Shown piece by piece: positions 43,773 through 52,575 of a stretch of DNA of 64,000 bases; the first letter of the stretch is position 1, and each line of letters opens with the position of its first letter. The translations under genes and the position numbers were made by a program. The DNA lies in contig NZ_JAHQCW010000030.1 in NCBI RefSeq assembly GCF_019042275.1, positions 1-64,000 on the forward strand, read 5' to 3'. This DNA comes from Diplocloster agilis. GTDB lineage: Bacteria > Bacillota > Clostridia > Lachnospirales > Lachnospiraceae. The notes beneath the pieces are model-generated. The model searched no databases and was not told the origin of the DNA. It saw only the letters and a program-made list of their open reading frames with translations.

Positions 43773-44816
43773 TTATAAATCGTCAACCAACGCGCTGCTC
43801 TTGGCATATGCCGTGCTGCGGGCTTCGAAGAAGTCTGTTTTAATCAGATTCGCATTGGAGAACTGGCTGACCCAGCTCATACTGGACGGCTCCGTATCGT
43901 GGCCCTCGTACAGTTTTTCAAATCCCAGGTTTGTACAGCGTAAGTTGCCCAGGTACTGGATGTAGTCGGTGACCATGGATTTCGTGAGTCCCTGGACCTC
44001 ATCGCCGATGGCATAATGCCCCCATCGAATCTCCTGCTCGCAGCCTTCCCGGATCATTTCCCGGTATACCTCCACTCTCTCAGGGGTGAATAAGCCGGGT
44101 TCTTCCTTTTTAAGCTCCAGCAGAATATTGCGGAACAGCCACAGATGAGTGTTTTCGTCCCGGTTGATGTAGCGGATCTCCTGTACAGAACCGGGCATCC
44201 GGTTGTTCCGCCCCAGATTGTAGAAGAACATAAACCCGCTGTAGAAATAAACGCCCTCCAGAATATAGTTGGCTATGGCAGTCTTTGCAAGCGTGAACGG
44301 GCTTTGATCTCTCTGGAATTCGTTGTAGAGATCACCGATAAATGTATTTCTGGCCAGCAGATGCTCATCATTTTTCCACTGATAAAGCACCTCATTTCTC
44401 TGCTGCGGCTCGCAGATGGTGTCCAGCATATAGCTGTAGCTCTGAGAGTGCACCGCTTCCTGGAAGGTCTGGATAGAGAGGCACAGATTCACTTCATTGG
44501 CTGTGATATATTCTCCGATCGAGGGAAGGTTAGCCGTCTGGATGCTGTCCAGAAAAATCAGGAAGGACAGGATCTTATCGTAGGCCCTGCGCTCCGGAGC
44601 GGGAAGTCCCGGATATTCCTTCTTGTCCACTCCCAGATTGATCTCCTCGGGCACCCAGAAGTTATTCATGGCCTGCCGGTACCAGTCGCTGGCCCATGCG
44701 TATTTCATATTATTAAAATCATTCAGATTCGTAGTGTTTCCGCCGATCATCCGGCGGTTTTGTACGTCTATATCCCCCTGCGGGTTAAATAACGGTTTTT
44801 TCTTTAAGTGCTGCAT
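43773..44816 (-). CDS. nrdB: Ribonucleoside-diphosphate reductase, beta subunit
   Basis: 347 residues. Di-iron ligands and radical Tyr are all visible: Asp in LIFLDSIQTANL, Glu and His in QEAVHSQSY (Tyr four residues after the His), Glu in ILEGVYFYSGF, and Glu/His in RDENTHLW. Small R2 subunit of class Ia-type RNR, aerobic dNTP synthesis. It lies 98 bp downstream of the large subunit gene in the same direction; both would answer to the NrdR-controlled promoter upstream. C-terminal tail SALVDDL binds the alpha subunit. Confidence 0.95.
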   Translation of the reverse strand: MQHLKKKPLFNPQGDIDVQNRRMIGGNTTNLNDFNNMKYAWASDWYRQAMNNFWVPEEINLGVDKKEYPGLPAPERRAYDKILSFLIFLDSIQTANLPSIGEYITANEVNLCLSIQTFQEAVHSQSYSYMLDTICEPQQRNEVLYQWKNDEHLLARNTFIGDLYNEFQRDQSPFTLAKTAIANYILEGVYFYSGFMFFYNLGRNNRMPGSVQEIRYINRDENTHLWLFRNILLELKKEEPGLFTPERVEVYREMIREGCEQEIRWGHYAIGDEVQGLTKSMVTDYIQYLGNLRCTNLGFEKLYEGHDTEPSSMSWVSQFSNANLIKTDFFEARSTAYAKSSALVDDL

Positions 44817-44914
44817 TTTGGTTTCCCCTTTTACTGTAGATTTATTCTGTCATATTCTTACGCGGCGCCGGATTTTGGCCTGCCATATTTTCGCCGGCCC
44901 GGTTTCAGCAGACA

Positions 44915-47446
44915 TCATGAGGAACAGGACTCACATTCTTCCACTTCCAGGCTCTTGGAACGGATGTAATAGATCGTCTTGACCCCCTCTTCCCACGCCA
45001 GCACATACAGATCCAGAACTTTGCGGAACGTATAATCATTGGTGATATAAAGATTCATGCTCTGGGCCTGGTCGATATGTCTTTGCCGGACTCCGCAGGC
45101 ACGCACGGACCAGCTCTGGTCGATCAGGTGGGCGTTCTTATAGTACCAGTAGGTCTGGGGGGACAGCTCCGGAGCCACCCGGGGTACCAGCCCGTTTTTC
45201 TTCTCTTCCAGGAAATACCGGTTCATGATCGGATCCAGTCCGGCTGTGGTTCCCGCGATCATGCTGGTGCTGCTGGTGGGCGCCACTGCCATCAGATATC
45301 CGTTTCGCAGGCCATGGACGGCCACTTTGGCCGCCAGCTCCCGCCAGCGGCCGGAGTCGTAGCCCCGTTTGCTGAAATAAGCGCCGGTTTCCCAGTCGCT
45401 GCCGGAAAAGTATTCGTATCTTCCCTTTTCCTGCGCGATCTCACAGCTGGCTTTAACCGCCGCGTAGTTGATCTCCTCAAAGACCTTGTCCACAAATTCC
45501 AGATGTTGCCCGCTTTCCCACATGATTTTGTTTTGCGCCAGCATGTGGTGGTATCCGCTGATCCCAAGTCCGACCGGACGGTATCTGCGGTTGGTGATTT
45601 TCGCGTAGGGAAGCGGATAATAATTCAGATCGATGACATTGTCAAGGGCCCTAACGGCGCTGGCCGTGATCCGCTGAATCTCTTCCGGATTCCTGACGTC
45701 TATCCTTCCAAGTGACAGACTGGCCAGGTTGCAGACCACAAAATCACCCGGTTTTGTCCTGGTCACGATCACCGTCTCCCCATCTACGGTTTCCACCGAC
45801 TGGTCGAGGCTTTCGATCCCGCTCATATTCTGAGCGATCTCCGTACAGAGGTTGCTGCAATAGATGATTCCCCGGTGGCCGTTGGGATTCGCCCTGTTGA
45901 CATGATCCCGGTTAAAGGTAAAGGGGGTTCCCGTCTCCACCGCGCTTTTGATAATCAGGCGGATCACATCTTTGACCGGTATCACCCGCTTCACGATCCG
46001 GCTGTCATGGACACATTCCCAGTACCTGCGCTCCCACTCTTCACCGTAGCTGTCCTCCAGCGCATATCCCTTTGCCATCAGGATGTCGTGAGGACACATG
46101 AGGTACCAGTCCGCTTCGATATTCTCTTTCGCAAGCTTCCAGAACAGATCCGGATAGCAGACGGCCGGGAACACATCATGGGCTTTCATCCGGTCGTCGC
46201 CGTTGTTGGTCCTCAGGTTTAAGAATTCCGGCAGGTCCCGGTGCCACGCGTCCAGATAAACCGCCACGGCGCCCTGGCGCATCCCCAGCTGATCTACCGC
46301 CACAGCCGTGTCATTGGCCAGTTTAATCCATCGGATCACCCCGCCGGCCACACCGGGAAATCCCTGGATGCTGCTGCCGCTGGCCCGGACCTTGCCAAAA
46401 TAAAGCCCCATGCCGCCGCCCAGCTTGCTGACCTTCGCAAAATTATCGATGCTGCGGTAGATCCCCTCCAGGCTGTCCGGTACGGTATCGATAAAACAGG
46501 AGGAGAGCTGATGAAACGGCTTGCGCGCATTGGAAAGGGTCGGCGTCGCCATGGTCACCTGCAGCTTGCTTAACATCTCATAAAAGCGGAAAACCCAGTT
46601 TCTTCTGTCCTGTTTCTCGGGAATCGCCAAATGCATGGCGATTCCAAGGAACATCTCCTGCGGCGTCTCCAATGGAATATTCAGCCGGTCCTTAATCACA
46701 TATCTTTTCAGCAGCAATTCCAGCGCGGAATACGTAAACAGGTGATCCCGCTCCGGCTCCATGAAGTCTGCAAAGTCTTCGATCTCGTCTCTGGAATACG
46801 TCTGTAAGATATAAGGGCCGTACAGATTATTTTCGGTCAAATAGACCAGTTTCTCGTAGAAATTATGAATTCCCCTGTTCGCACATTCCGTTTTGACCTG
46901 TTCGTGAAACAGGAGCATCCGGAATCTGGCCGCGATAAATTCCCAATCCGGCGCTTCCTGAGTCGTCAGCTCCACCGCCGCCCGCAGCAGGGCATTCACG
47001 CTCTCCTTTTGTCCCATGCCCGGTTTATAAAATGCCAGAAACTTGGTCTGCAGATGAGCCAGGCCGTATCCCTCATCGGGATAATCCTGCTGGATCTGCC
47101 GCAGAACATCCCGGATTCCCGGCAGATCCTCTAAATATTCCGCCAGCTGATGTCTCGTCCTTCTCTTCTGGGCCCGCTCTTCCCGGTATAGGATGTAGCT
47201 CTTCATGACCGGATAGTAATTCCGCTCCATCAGCGTCTTTTCCACCATATCCTGTATATCTTCCACATGGACCGCACAACCGTCCCCGCACATCTGCTGT
47301 ATTTTACTCTCTACCTGAGAGGTAATCTCATCCAGAGTCCGGTCATCCACCTGTTCCGCTACACTCGCAAACGCCGCCTTTACCGCGTTTCTGATCTTTG
47401 CCGCGCAGTATTCTTCTTTTGTTCCGTCTCTTTTAATAATGTCCAT
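44915..47446 (-). CDS. nrdA: Ribonucleoside-diphosphate reductase, alpha subunit
   Basis: 843 residues from ATG 47446; a start at 47461 is also possible. N-terminal ATP-cone (about 1-95; IIKRDGTKEEYCAAKIRNAV), then the barrel with active-site Cys in LSSCFIDTVPDS, SNLCTEIAQNMS and CNLASLSLG. The radical-transfer Tyr pair lies in YWYYKNAH, and a C-terminal redox pair in ECESCSS. Reduces ribonucleoside diphosphates for DNA synthesis. It is first in the operon with nrdB. A promoter with two NrdR boxes lies immediately upstream. Confidence 0.95.
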   Translation of the reverse strand: MDIIKRDGTKEEYCAAKIRNAVKAAFASVAEQVDDRTLDEITSQVESKIQQMCGDGCAVHVEDIQDMVEKTLMERNYYPVMKSYILYREERAQKRRTRHQLAEYLEDLPGIRDVLRQIQQDYPDEGYGLAHLQTKFLAFYKPGMGQKESVNALLRAAVELTTQEAPDWEFIAARFRMLLFHEQVKTECANRGIHNFYEKLVYLTENNLYGPYILQTYSRDEIEDFADFMEPERDHLFTYSALELLLKRYVIKDRLNIPLETPQEMFLGIAMHLAIPEKQDRRNWVFRFYEMLSKLQVTMATPTLSNARKPFHQLSSCFIDTVPDSLEGIYRSIDNFAKVSKLGGGMGLYFGKVRASGSSIQGFPGVAGGVIRWIKLANDTAVAVDQLGMRQGAVAVYLDAWHRDLPEFLNLRTNNGDDRMKAHDVFPAVCYPDLFWKLAKENIEADWYLMCPHDILMAKGYALEDSYGEEWERRYWECVHDSRIVKRVIPVKDVIRLIIKSAVETGTPFTFNRDHVNRANPNGHRGIIYCSNLCTEIAQNMSGIESLDQSVETVDGETVIVTRTKPGDFVVCNLASLSLGRIDVRNPEEIQRITASAVRALDNVIDLNYYPLPYAKITNRRYRPVGLGISGYHHMLAQNKIMWESGQHLEFVDKVFEEINYAAVKASCEIAQEKGRYEYFSGSDWETGAYFSKRGYDSGRWRELAAKVAVHGLRNGYLMAVAPTSSTSMIAGTTAGLDPIMNRYFLEEKKNGLVPRVAPELSPQTYWYYKNAHLIDQSWSVRACGVRQRHIDQAQSMNLYITNDYTFRKVLDLYVLAWEEGVKTIYYIRSKSLEVEECESCSS

Positions 47447-47471
47447 TCTCCCTAACCTCATCTCTTAAGCT

Positions 47472-47525
47472 TCACTATGTATTGTATGCACAATTCAATA
47501 TACCACAAGATATAGTATATCTCAA
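47472..47525 (-). promoter_or_regulatory. nrd promoter with two NrdR boxes
   Basis: Minus-strand promoter: TTGAGA (47520-47525), 17 bp, TATATT (47497-47502). NrdR box 1, ATACTATATCTTGTGG (47503-47518), fills the spacer; box 2, ATACAATACATAGTGA (47472-47487), starts exactly 31 bp further on, three helical turns. Both match the known acaCwAtATaTwGtgt pattern at about 13 of 16 positions. This is a classical NrdR-repressed promoter. Confidence 0.8.
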
Positions 47526-47742
47526 GATCTATTTTAAATTTCTATCATACAGCAGAAACATCCTGTCATAATCATCATGTGCAATTCCTGTCTTTCTCAT
47601 TCCCTTATGGAAACTTTATGTTTCTTTAAGAAATTTTCTTTTTATTTTAGAAAACCGACATACTTTCAACACAATTACCCTTTATAATGAATTTCAGATA
47701 GTTGATTCACACACTCACTATCTCCCCCCCTCATAAAAAAAT

Positions 47743-47771
47743 GGCGGATGTGCGAAAGCACATCCGTCGCC
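47743..47771 (-). terminator. Leftward terminator-like hairpin in the nrd-niaR gap
   Basis: GGCGGATGTGC, a GAAA loop, GCACATCCGTCGCC; read leftward it is followed by seven T. No leftward gene lies to its right before 49747. The rest of 47526-47809 is AT-rich and shows no frame. Confidence 0.45.
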
Positions 47772-47809
47772 TATTTCAGGGATAAATATTCCTGTCCTTC
47801 CTCTTTTTC

Positions 47810-47838
47810 TTGGAAAACTCCAGCTGTTATGCTATAAT
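47810..47838 (+). promoter_or_regulatory. Promoter of the NiaR-type gene
   Basis: TTGGAA (47810-47815), 17 bp, TATAAT (47833-47838), about 35 bp ahead of the start codon. Confidence 0.7.
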
Positions 47839-47871
47839 GTCGGCAATATGTAACCGGAAGGAATGGTGAGA

Positions 47872-48390
47872 ATGGACGGCAACAAACGAAGGGCACAGAT
47901 CATTGAACTGCTCTCCTTGGCAGAGGAACCGGTCTCCGGAGCCGCGCTGGCCAGAAAGCTGGGCGTCAGCCGCCAGGTCATCGTACAGGATATCGCGCTG
48001 CTTCGCGCCACAAATAAGGACATCCTGTCAACAGCCAGAGGATACCTGCTGTATCAGCAGGAAAATACCAAAGTAAACCGCTGTTTTCTCGTATCCCACT
48101 CTACGGATCAGATCGAGGATGAATTAAATACCATCGTGGATCTGGGAGGGAAAGTCCTGGATGTGATCGTAACCCATCCGATCTACGGTATCATAAACGT
48201 GGATCTGCTGATTTCCAACCGCCGGGAGGTCGCGGAATTTGTGGAAAAGATACGGACAAACCGCACCAAACCGTTGAAGGAGCTGACAAATGACATCCAT
48301 TATCACACGGTAGAAGCGGATAACGAACAGGTTCTGGATCAGATCCAGAATGCCCTGGCCTTAAAAAAATACTTGCGCCCTTCTTCGTAG
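47872..48390 (+). CDS. niaR: NiaR-type transcriptional repressor (HTH-3H)
   Basis: 172 residues from ATG 47872; the ATG at 47863 is spaced too close to its GGAAGG. N-terminal HTH_11 (RRAQIIELLSLAEEPVSGAA; KLGVSRQVIVQDIALLRATN) and a C-terminal 3H domain named for its three His, visible in VTHPIYGIINVD and DIHYHTVEAD. Known members (YrxA/NiaR) bind nicotinic acid and repress NAD synthesis or niacin uptake genes. The next gene downstream is a PTS_EIIC_2 membrane protein with candidate operators in its promoter. Confidence 0.88.
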   Translation: MDGNKRRAQIIELLSLAEEPVSGAALARKLGVSRQVIVQDIALLRATNKDILSTARGYLLYQQENTKVNRCFLVSHSTDQIEDELNTIVDLGGKVLDVIVTHPIYGIINVDLLISNRREVAEFVEKIRTNRTKPLKELTNDIHYHTVEADNEQVLDQIQNALALKKYLRPSS

Positions 48391-48412
48391 TGTGGTATTT
48401 TTATGCAATGAG

Positions 48413-48473
48413 GTGACAAGACACCTGTGTTTACATATGTAATGTAACCTTATGACTTAATACTTACACCTGT
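48413..48473 (+). promoter_or_regulatory. Candidate NiaR operator/promoter of the PTS_EIIC_2 gene
   Basis: Two copies of ACACCTGT: one inside the palindrome ACACCTGTGT (48421-48430), the other at 48466-48473, 45 bp apart. The first sits in the 17-bp spacer of a possible promoter GTGACA (48413-48418) / TATGTA (48436-48441). Assignment to NiaR rests on gene order; I have not matched it to a verified consensus. Confidence 0.45.
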
Positions 48474-48504
48474 TGTTACAATTCAATTATGAGAGGGATC
48501 GAGG

Positions 48505-49572
48505 ATGGAAAAGCTAAAGAAAATCTGTAACCGAATATTTATTGAAGGATTGTCCGGCATGGCACAGGGATTATTTGCCACTTTACTGGTGGGAACCATA
48601 CTGGAGCAGATCGGAACGTTCATAGGCGGCAGTATAGGAACTTACATAATCGTAGTCGCCACCGTGGCGAAGAAGCTGACCGGCGCCGGAATCGGAATCG
48701 GAGTGGCAAGTAAGTTTAAACAGCCGCCGTTAGTCACCGTCTCCGCCGGAGTAGCCGGCATGATCGGGGCCTATGCCAAACAGATTATGGCGGGCTCCCT
48801 GCTGGTGGAGGGTACCTTCACACTGGCCGGGGTGGGTGACCCGCTTGGTTCCTTCGTCGCCGCTTATCTGGCTGTGGAAGTGGCCGGCCTGGTCGCAAAC
48901 AAAACAAAAGTAGATATCCTGGTCACCCCTGTGACCACCATAGCGGTCGGTTCCATTGTCGGCCTGTCGATCGGCGTGCCCATCGCGGCATTTATGACCA
49001 AAGTGGGGGAACTGATCAACTGGGGAGCCATGCAGCAGCCGTTCCTGGCCGGCATCATCGTATCCGTGCTGATGGGAATCGCACTTACCCTGCCGATCAG
49101 CTCAGCCGCCATCGGCGTATCGCTTGGCCTTAGCGGAATCGCGGCCGGCGCCGCCGCCATCGGCTGCAGCGCCAATATGATCGGCTTTGCCGTCGCCAGT
49201 TTCCGTGAGAATAAGATCGGCGGCCTGGTCGCCCAGGGCCTTGGAACATCGATGCTGCAAATGCCGAATATCCTGCGAAAGCCGCTGATCTGGCTTCCGG
49301 CTATCATTACCAGTGCGATCCTTGGCCCCGTCTCCACCTGCCTCTTGCAGATGACCAACAACCCCACCGGTTCCGGTATGGGAACCTGCGGATTCGTCGG
49401 CCAGATCATGGGATACCAGACTATGGTACAGGAAGGCGTCAGCAGCGGAATCGCTCTGCTTCAGATCGGAATCATGCATTTCCTGGCTCCGGCCCTCTTA
49501 GCCCTGCTGATCTCCGAAATTATGCGTAAAATGAACTGGATCAAAGCCGGGGACATGAAGCTGGAGATCTAA
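48505..49572 (+). CDS. PTS_EIIC_2 (PfoR-like) membrane protein
   Basis: 355 residues, about nine to ten transmembrane helices, very rich in Gly and Ala (GTILEQIGTFIGGSIGTYII; LGLSGIAAGAAAIGCSANMI; NNPTGSGMGTCGFVGQIMGY). The pattern fits the PTS_EIIC_2 family that includes C. perfringens PfoR. It lacks the EIIA/EIIB domains and active-site Cys of a complete sugar PTS, and the family may not use PTS phosphate at all. It lies 114 bp downstream of a NiaR-type repressor on the same strand, with possible operators between. A role in niacin or precursor uptake is a hypothesis. Confidence 0.82.
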   Translation: MEKLKKICNRIFIEGLSGMAQGLFATLLVGTILEQIGTFIGGSIGTYIIVVATVAKKLTGAGIGIGVASKFKQPPLVTVSAGVAGMIGAYAKQIMAGSLLVEGTFTLAGVGDPLGSFVAAYLAVEVAGLVANKTKVDILVTPVTTIAVGSIVGLSIGVPIAAFMTKVGELINWGAMQQPFLAGIIVSVLMGIALTLPISSAAIGVSLGLSGIAAGAAAIGCSANMIGFAVASFRENKIGGLVAQGLGTSMLQMPNILRKPLIWLPAIITSAILGPVSTCLLQMTNNPTGSGMGTCGFVGQIMGYQTMVQEGVSSGIALLQIGIMHFLAPALLALLISEIMRKMNWIKAGDMKLEI

Positions 49573-49615
49573 TATAACATCAACTCTTATTCTATAGGAG
49601 CATTTTCCTATGGAA

Positions 49616-49727
49616 TAACAAAGAGGTCCGGCATAAGGACCGGCTTATGATATGCGCAGAAAAATAATGTTCTCTCCGCAAAGCCGGTTTCTTATGCAGG
49701 ACCTCTTTGTTATGCAGGACCTCTTTG
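49616..49727. terminator. Long hairpin with duplicated 3' arm
   Basis: AACAAAGAGGTCC (from 49616) pairs with GGACCTCTTTGTT (to 49711), with inner stems GCATAAG/CTTATGC and ACCGGCTT/AAGCCGGT. The right arm unit TTATGCAGGACCTCTTTG is repeated in tandem, so two alternative right arms compete. Lies between convergent genes. Confidence 0.6.
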
Positions 49728-49746
49728 GCATCTGCGATAAAATTTT

Positions 49747-50019
49747 TTATGCAATTCCCTGCTGCTCTTCCTCCGCTCTTTGGGGGATGATTTCTTTTTT
49801 TACTATATCGGTTACCTGATTGACGCTCAATCCGGTCAGTTCCATAAAATCACAGAGCTCATTCAATTCTTTATCTCTTTTCTCCCGCAGAAGAGCCGCG
49901 TATTCCTGGTTCAAATCCACCAGTTTACTTTTCTCCCTGTTGACTACCGCCTTTTGTTTTTCGATTGCCTCCTGCATCAGCGCGATCCGCTCTTCGACCG
50001 GTTTTTTCGTTCTGGCCAT
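49747..50019 (-). CDS. Small coiled-coil hypothetical protein
   Basis: 90 residues from ATG 50019 (GGAGGA upstream); the longer upstream frame is not supported. Basic start MARTKKPVEERIALMQEAIE, a long coiled-coil (about 8-55; KQKAVVNREKSKLVDLNQEY, AALLREKRDKELNEL), then CDFMELTGLSVNQVTDIVKK and an acidic/Gln tail. Somewhat like the small DUF4315-type proteins of conjugative elements, but no other such genes are nearby. Function unknown. Confidence 0.6.
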   Translation of the reverse strand: MARTKKPVEERIALMQEAIEKQKAVVNREKSKLVDLNQEYAALLREKRDKELNELCDFMELTGLSVNQVTDIVKKEIIPQRAEEEQQGIA

Positions 50020-50258
50020 ATGATTCCTCCTTCTAAGATATGCGTTATTACATATTATAGTACGAGCCCTAACAAAATATTCCAACAACTTGGCTCCTCT
50101 GCAAAGATTGCAGGATACCAAATATTCCCCCACAGTGATATAATAATGGTATTTCATATTAGCAGCGCCCGTAAAAGCCCCGCTGACTAATATTCATGCA
50201 TTGCATAGAAGAGGTAAAAACTGCCGCAAAAGCTTACAGCTAAAAAAGGAGAATTCAT

Positions 50259-51368
50259 ATGGAGAAATCTAAAGTTTATTTTACAAACATGCGTACCAAA
50301 ACGGATGTAAATCTTCAGGAAAAATTGTCGCGCCTGCTCAAAAAAGCAGGTATCGGTACCATTGATTTTAATCAGAAATACACCGCTGTAAAAATGCATT
50401 TCGGCGAGCCCGGCAATCTGGCTTATCTAAGGCCTAATTATGCCAAAACCGTAGTTGACGTGATCCGGGAGCTGGGCGGAAAACCCTTTCTGACCGACTG
50501 TAACACACTCTATGTGGGCGGCCGCAAAAACGCGCTGGATCATATAGACAGCGCCTACACAAACGGCTTCTCCCCCTTTTCCACCGGCTGCCATATCCTG
50601 ATCGGGGATGGATTAAAGGGTACCGACGATGTATTGGTTCCCGTCGCCGGAGGCGAGTATGTGAAGGAAGCCAAAATCGGGCGGGCCATTATGGACGCGG
50701 ATATCTTCATCTCACTGACCCATTTTAAAGGCCATGAGCTTACCGGATTTGGCGGCACTTTAAAAAATATAGGCATGGGCTGCGGTTCCCGGGCCGGAAA
50801 GATGGAAATGCACAGCGCCGGCAAGCCCTTTGTAGATCAAGAGCTGTGTGTCGGCTGCGGCTCCTGCCGGAAAGTCTGCGCCCAGGACGCCATCACCATC
50901 TCCTCTAAAAAAGCCGCTATCGATCATGACAAATGCGCCGGCTGCGGACGCTGCATCGGGGTCTGTCCCCGCGACGCGGTAAATCCCGCCTCCGACGAAT
51001 CCGAAGACATTCTGAACCGGAAGATCGCCGAATATACCAAGGCCGTCATTACAGGCAGACCGAATTTCCATATCAGCCTGGTTGTGGACGTGGCCCCCTT
51101 CTGCGACTGCCACCCGGAAAATGATCTGTCCATCGTACCTGATATCGGTATGTTTGCCTCCTTTGATCCGGTGGCTCTGGATGTGGCCTGTGCGGATGCG
51201 GTAAATGCGCAGCCTGTCATCAAAGGCAGCCTTCTCGCAGAATGCGACCACGAAGGACACGACCATTTCAGCGCCGTCAGCCCTAACACAGACTGGCGTG
51301 TGGCCATAGCCCATGCGGTAAAGCTGGGTATCGGTCAGGATACCTATGAATTAATCGAAGTTTCTTAA
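50259..51368 (+). CDS. DUF362 protein with two 4Fe-4S clusters
   Basis: 369 residues. DUF362 core (KMHFGEPGNLAYLRPNYAKT; GLKGTDDVLVPVAGGEY; ISLTHFKGHELTGFGGTLKN) is interrupted by a ferredoxin insert (about 190-245) with CVGCGSCRKVCAQDAI and CAGCGRCIGVCPRDAV, enough for two 4Fe-4S clusters, followed by the C-terminal DUF362 part with VVDVAPFCDCHPENDLSIVP. Likely a cytoplasmic electron-transfer or iron-sulfur oxidoreductase; partner unknown. Starts at ATG 50259 behind AAGGAG; monocistronic. Confidence 0.88.
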   Translation: MEKSKVYFTNMRTKTDVNLQEKLSRLLKKAGIGTIDFNQKYTAVKMHFGEPGNLAYLRPNYAKTVVDVIRELGGKPFLTDCNTLYVGGRKNALDHIDSAYTNGFSPFSTGCHILIGDGLKGTDDVLVPVAGGEYVKEAKIGRAIMDADIFISLTHFKGHELTGFGGTLKNIGMGCGSRAGKMEMHSAGKPFVDQELCVGCGSCRKVCAQDAITISSKKAAIDHDKCAGCGRCIGVCPRDAVNPASDESEDILNRKIAEYTKAVITGRPNFHISLVVDVAPFCDCHPENDLSIVPDIGMFASFDPVALDVACADAVNAQPVIKGSLLAECDHEGHDHFSAVSPNTDWRVAIAHAVKLGIGQDTYELIEVS

Positions 51369-51397
51369 CGACTTAATAAGATGTATGGTTCAAATAT

Positions 51398-51466
51398 AGT
51401 TCATCCCCGGGTTTGGGTATGCCCGCCGCTTCGGGCTGGGGCTGCGGCCGTATCCGGGGATGAACT
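51398..51466. other. Inverted repeat between convergent genes
   Basis: AGTTCATCCCCGG (51398-51410) and CCGGGGATGAACT (51454-51466), perfect 13-bp arms around a GC-rich loop, but without a T-run on either strand. It may terminate poorly or act as an mRNA 3' stabiliser. Confidence 0.6.
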
Positions 51467-51474
51467 CTCCCTGA

Positions 51475-52470
51475 TTATTTAAACAGGCATTCCCGGATCA
51501 CCTTTGTCATCTCGCAGGGATTGCCTTCCTCGATCAGCCCGCCCAGACGCTCGAAACCGATCCGGTCGATGGCTTCGTCGTATTTTTGCATATTCAGCAC
51601 ACTCTGGCGGGTAGCCTCATATTGGTTCTCGCGGTAAGGGAAGATGTCTACGGAAATGAAACCGTCATAGTCTGCTTTCCGCAGGGCGTAGAACATCTCG
51701 ATAAATTCGGTCAGACGCAGGGCGCCTACCATCATGTCGTCATCCCACAGATTGTAATTATCATTGGCATGGATCATGAACAGTTTGTGGTAGCGGGCGG
51801 CCACCTCGATGTTCTGGGCGACGCTTTGCTGTGCCTGAAATACATGGCCGGTGTCGATGGCAACGCCTACGTTGGGGCGGTCTACCTCCATGCAGACTAA
51901 AAGGGCGGTCATGGTGGTATCGATCAGGCAGCGGTTTCTGGGCTCTCTGATTTTACCTTCCAGAGTCAGCTTGATGTCGGGATTATAATCGGCCAGTTCG
52001 CGGACATTGCCGATCAGATAATCCCACTGTTTCGTGTAGTCGGTCTGAAGAGGATAGTCAAAACCATCCTGGCCCAGCCAGAGATTGACACTGGGACTGC
52101 CCACCAGGCTGGCATTAAAATCTATGTTTTGTTTGCACAGATCCATGGCTTCTTTCCTTACCGCCGGGTCGGCAGCGGCTATGGAACCCTTCTGATATTT
52201 GCGTTCACCGAAGACCTGAGGAAGAACGGAGGAGGCTACCAGATTCGATTTGGTAAGAATTTCATTTACCACCTCGGGGTCAGCGTAGGGGCCGCTGGGG
52301 GCCTGATAGAGATCCGCGCCGGATAATACCTGCATCTGCTCCAGACTTTTGATGACATCCGGGAATTCTACCTGATCTACTTTTGGGTCCTTGTATCCGC
52401 ATTTCATAAATCTGTCTGAGGTCTGCCCCAGCGATCCGATAATTGCACTGTACTTTATCTTACTTGCCAT
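51475..52470 (-). CDS. TIM-barrel sugar isomerase/epimerase-like protein
   Basis: 331 residues from ATG 52470, behind GAGGAGG. AP-endonuclease-2/xylose-isomerase-like TIM barrel with likely metal ligands Glu in KLTLEGKI, Asp and His in AIDTGHVFQA, His in FMIHANDNYNLWDDD and Asp in ISVDIFPY. Such enzymes interconvert keto- and aldo-sugars or epimerise them. It ends the putative ribose-type ABC operon, downstream of the FucU-like gene, suggesting it processes the transported sugar. Substrate unknown. Confidence 0.85.
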   Translation of the reverse strand: MASKIKYSAIIGSLGQTSDRFMKCGYKDPKVDQVEFPDVIKSLEQMQVLSGADLYQAPSGPYADPEVVNEILTKSNLVASSVLPQVFGERKYQKGSIAAADPAVRKEAMDLCKQNIDFNASLVGSPSVNLWLGQDGFDYPLQTDYTKQWDYLIGNVRELADYNPDIKLTLEGKIREPRNRCLIDTTMTALLVCMEVDRPNVGVAIDTGHVFQAQQSVAQNIEVAARYHKLFMIHANDNYNLWDDDMMVGALRLTEFIEMFYALRKADYDGFISVDIFPYRENQYEATRQSVLNMQKYDEAIDRIGFERLGGLIEEGNPCEMTKVIRECLFK

Positions 52471-52575
52471 ATTATATTCCTCCTCAACTTTTTGTCTGCT
52501 TTTCATTTTTCATGAATTCAACTGCTCTCTTTTCCATGAATGAACTTGTTTTATTTTCCGGGAATGTGTCTGCTC

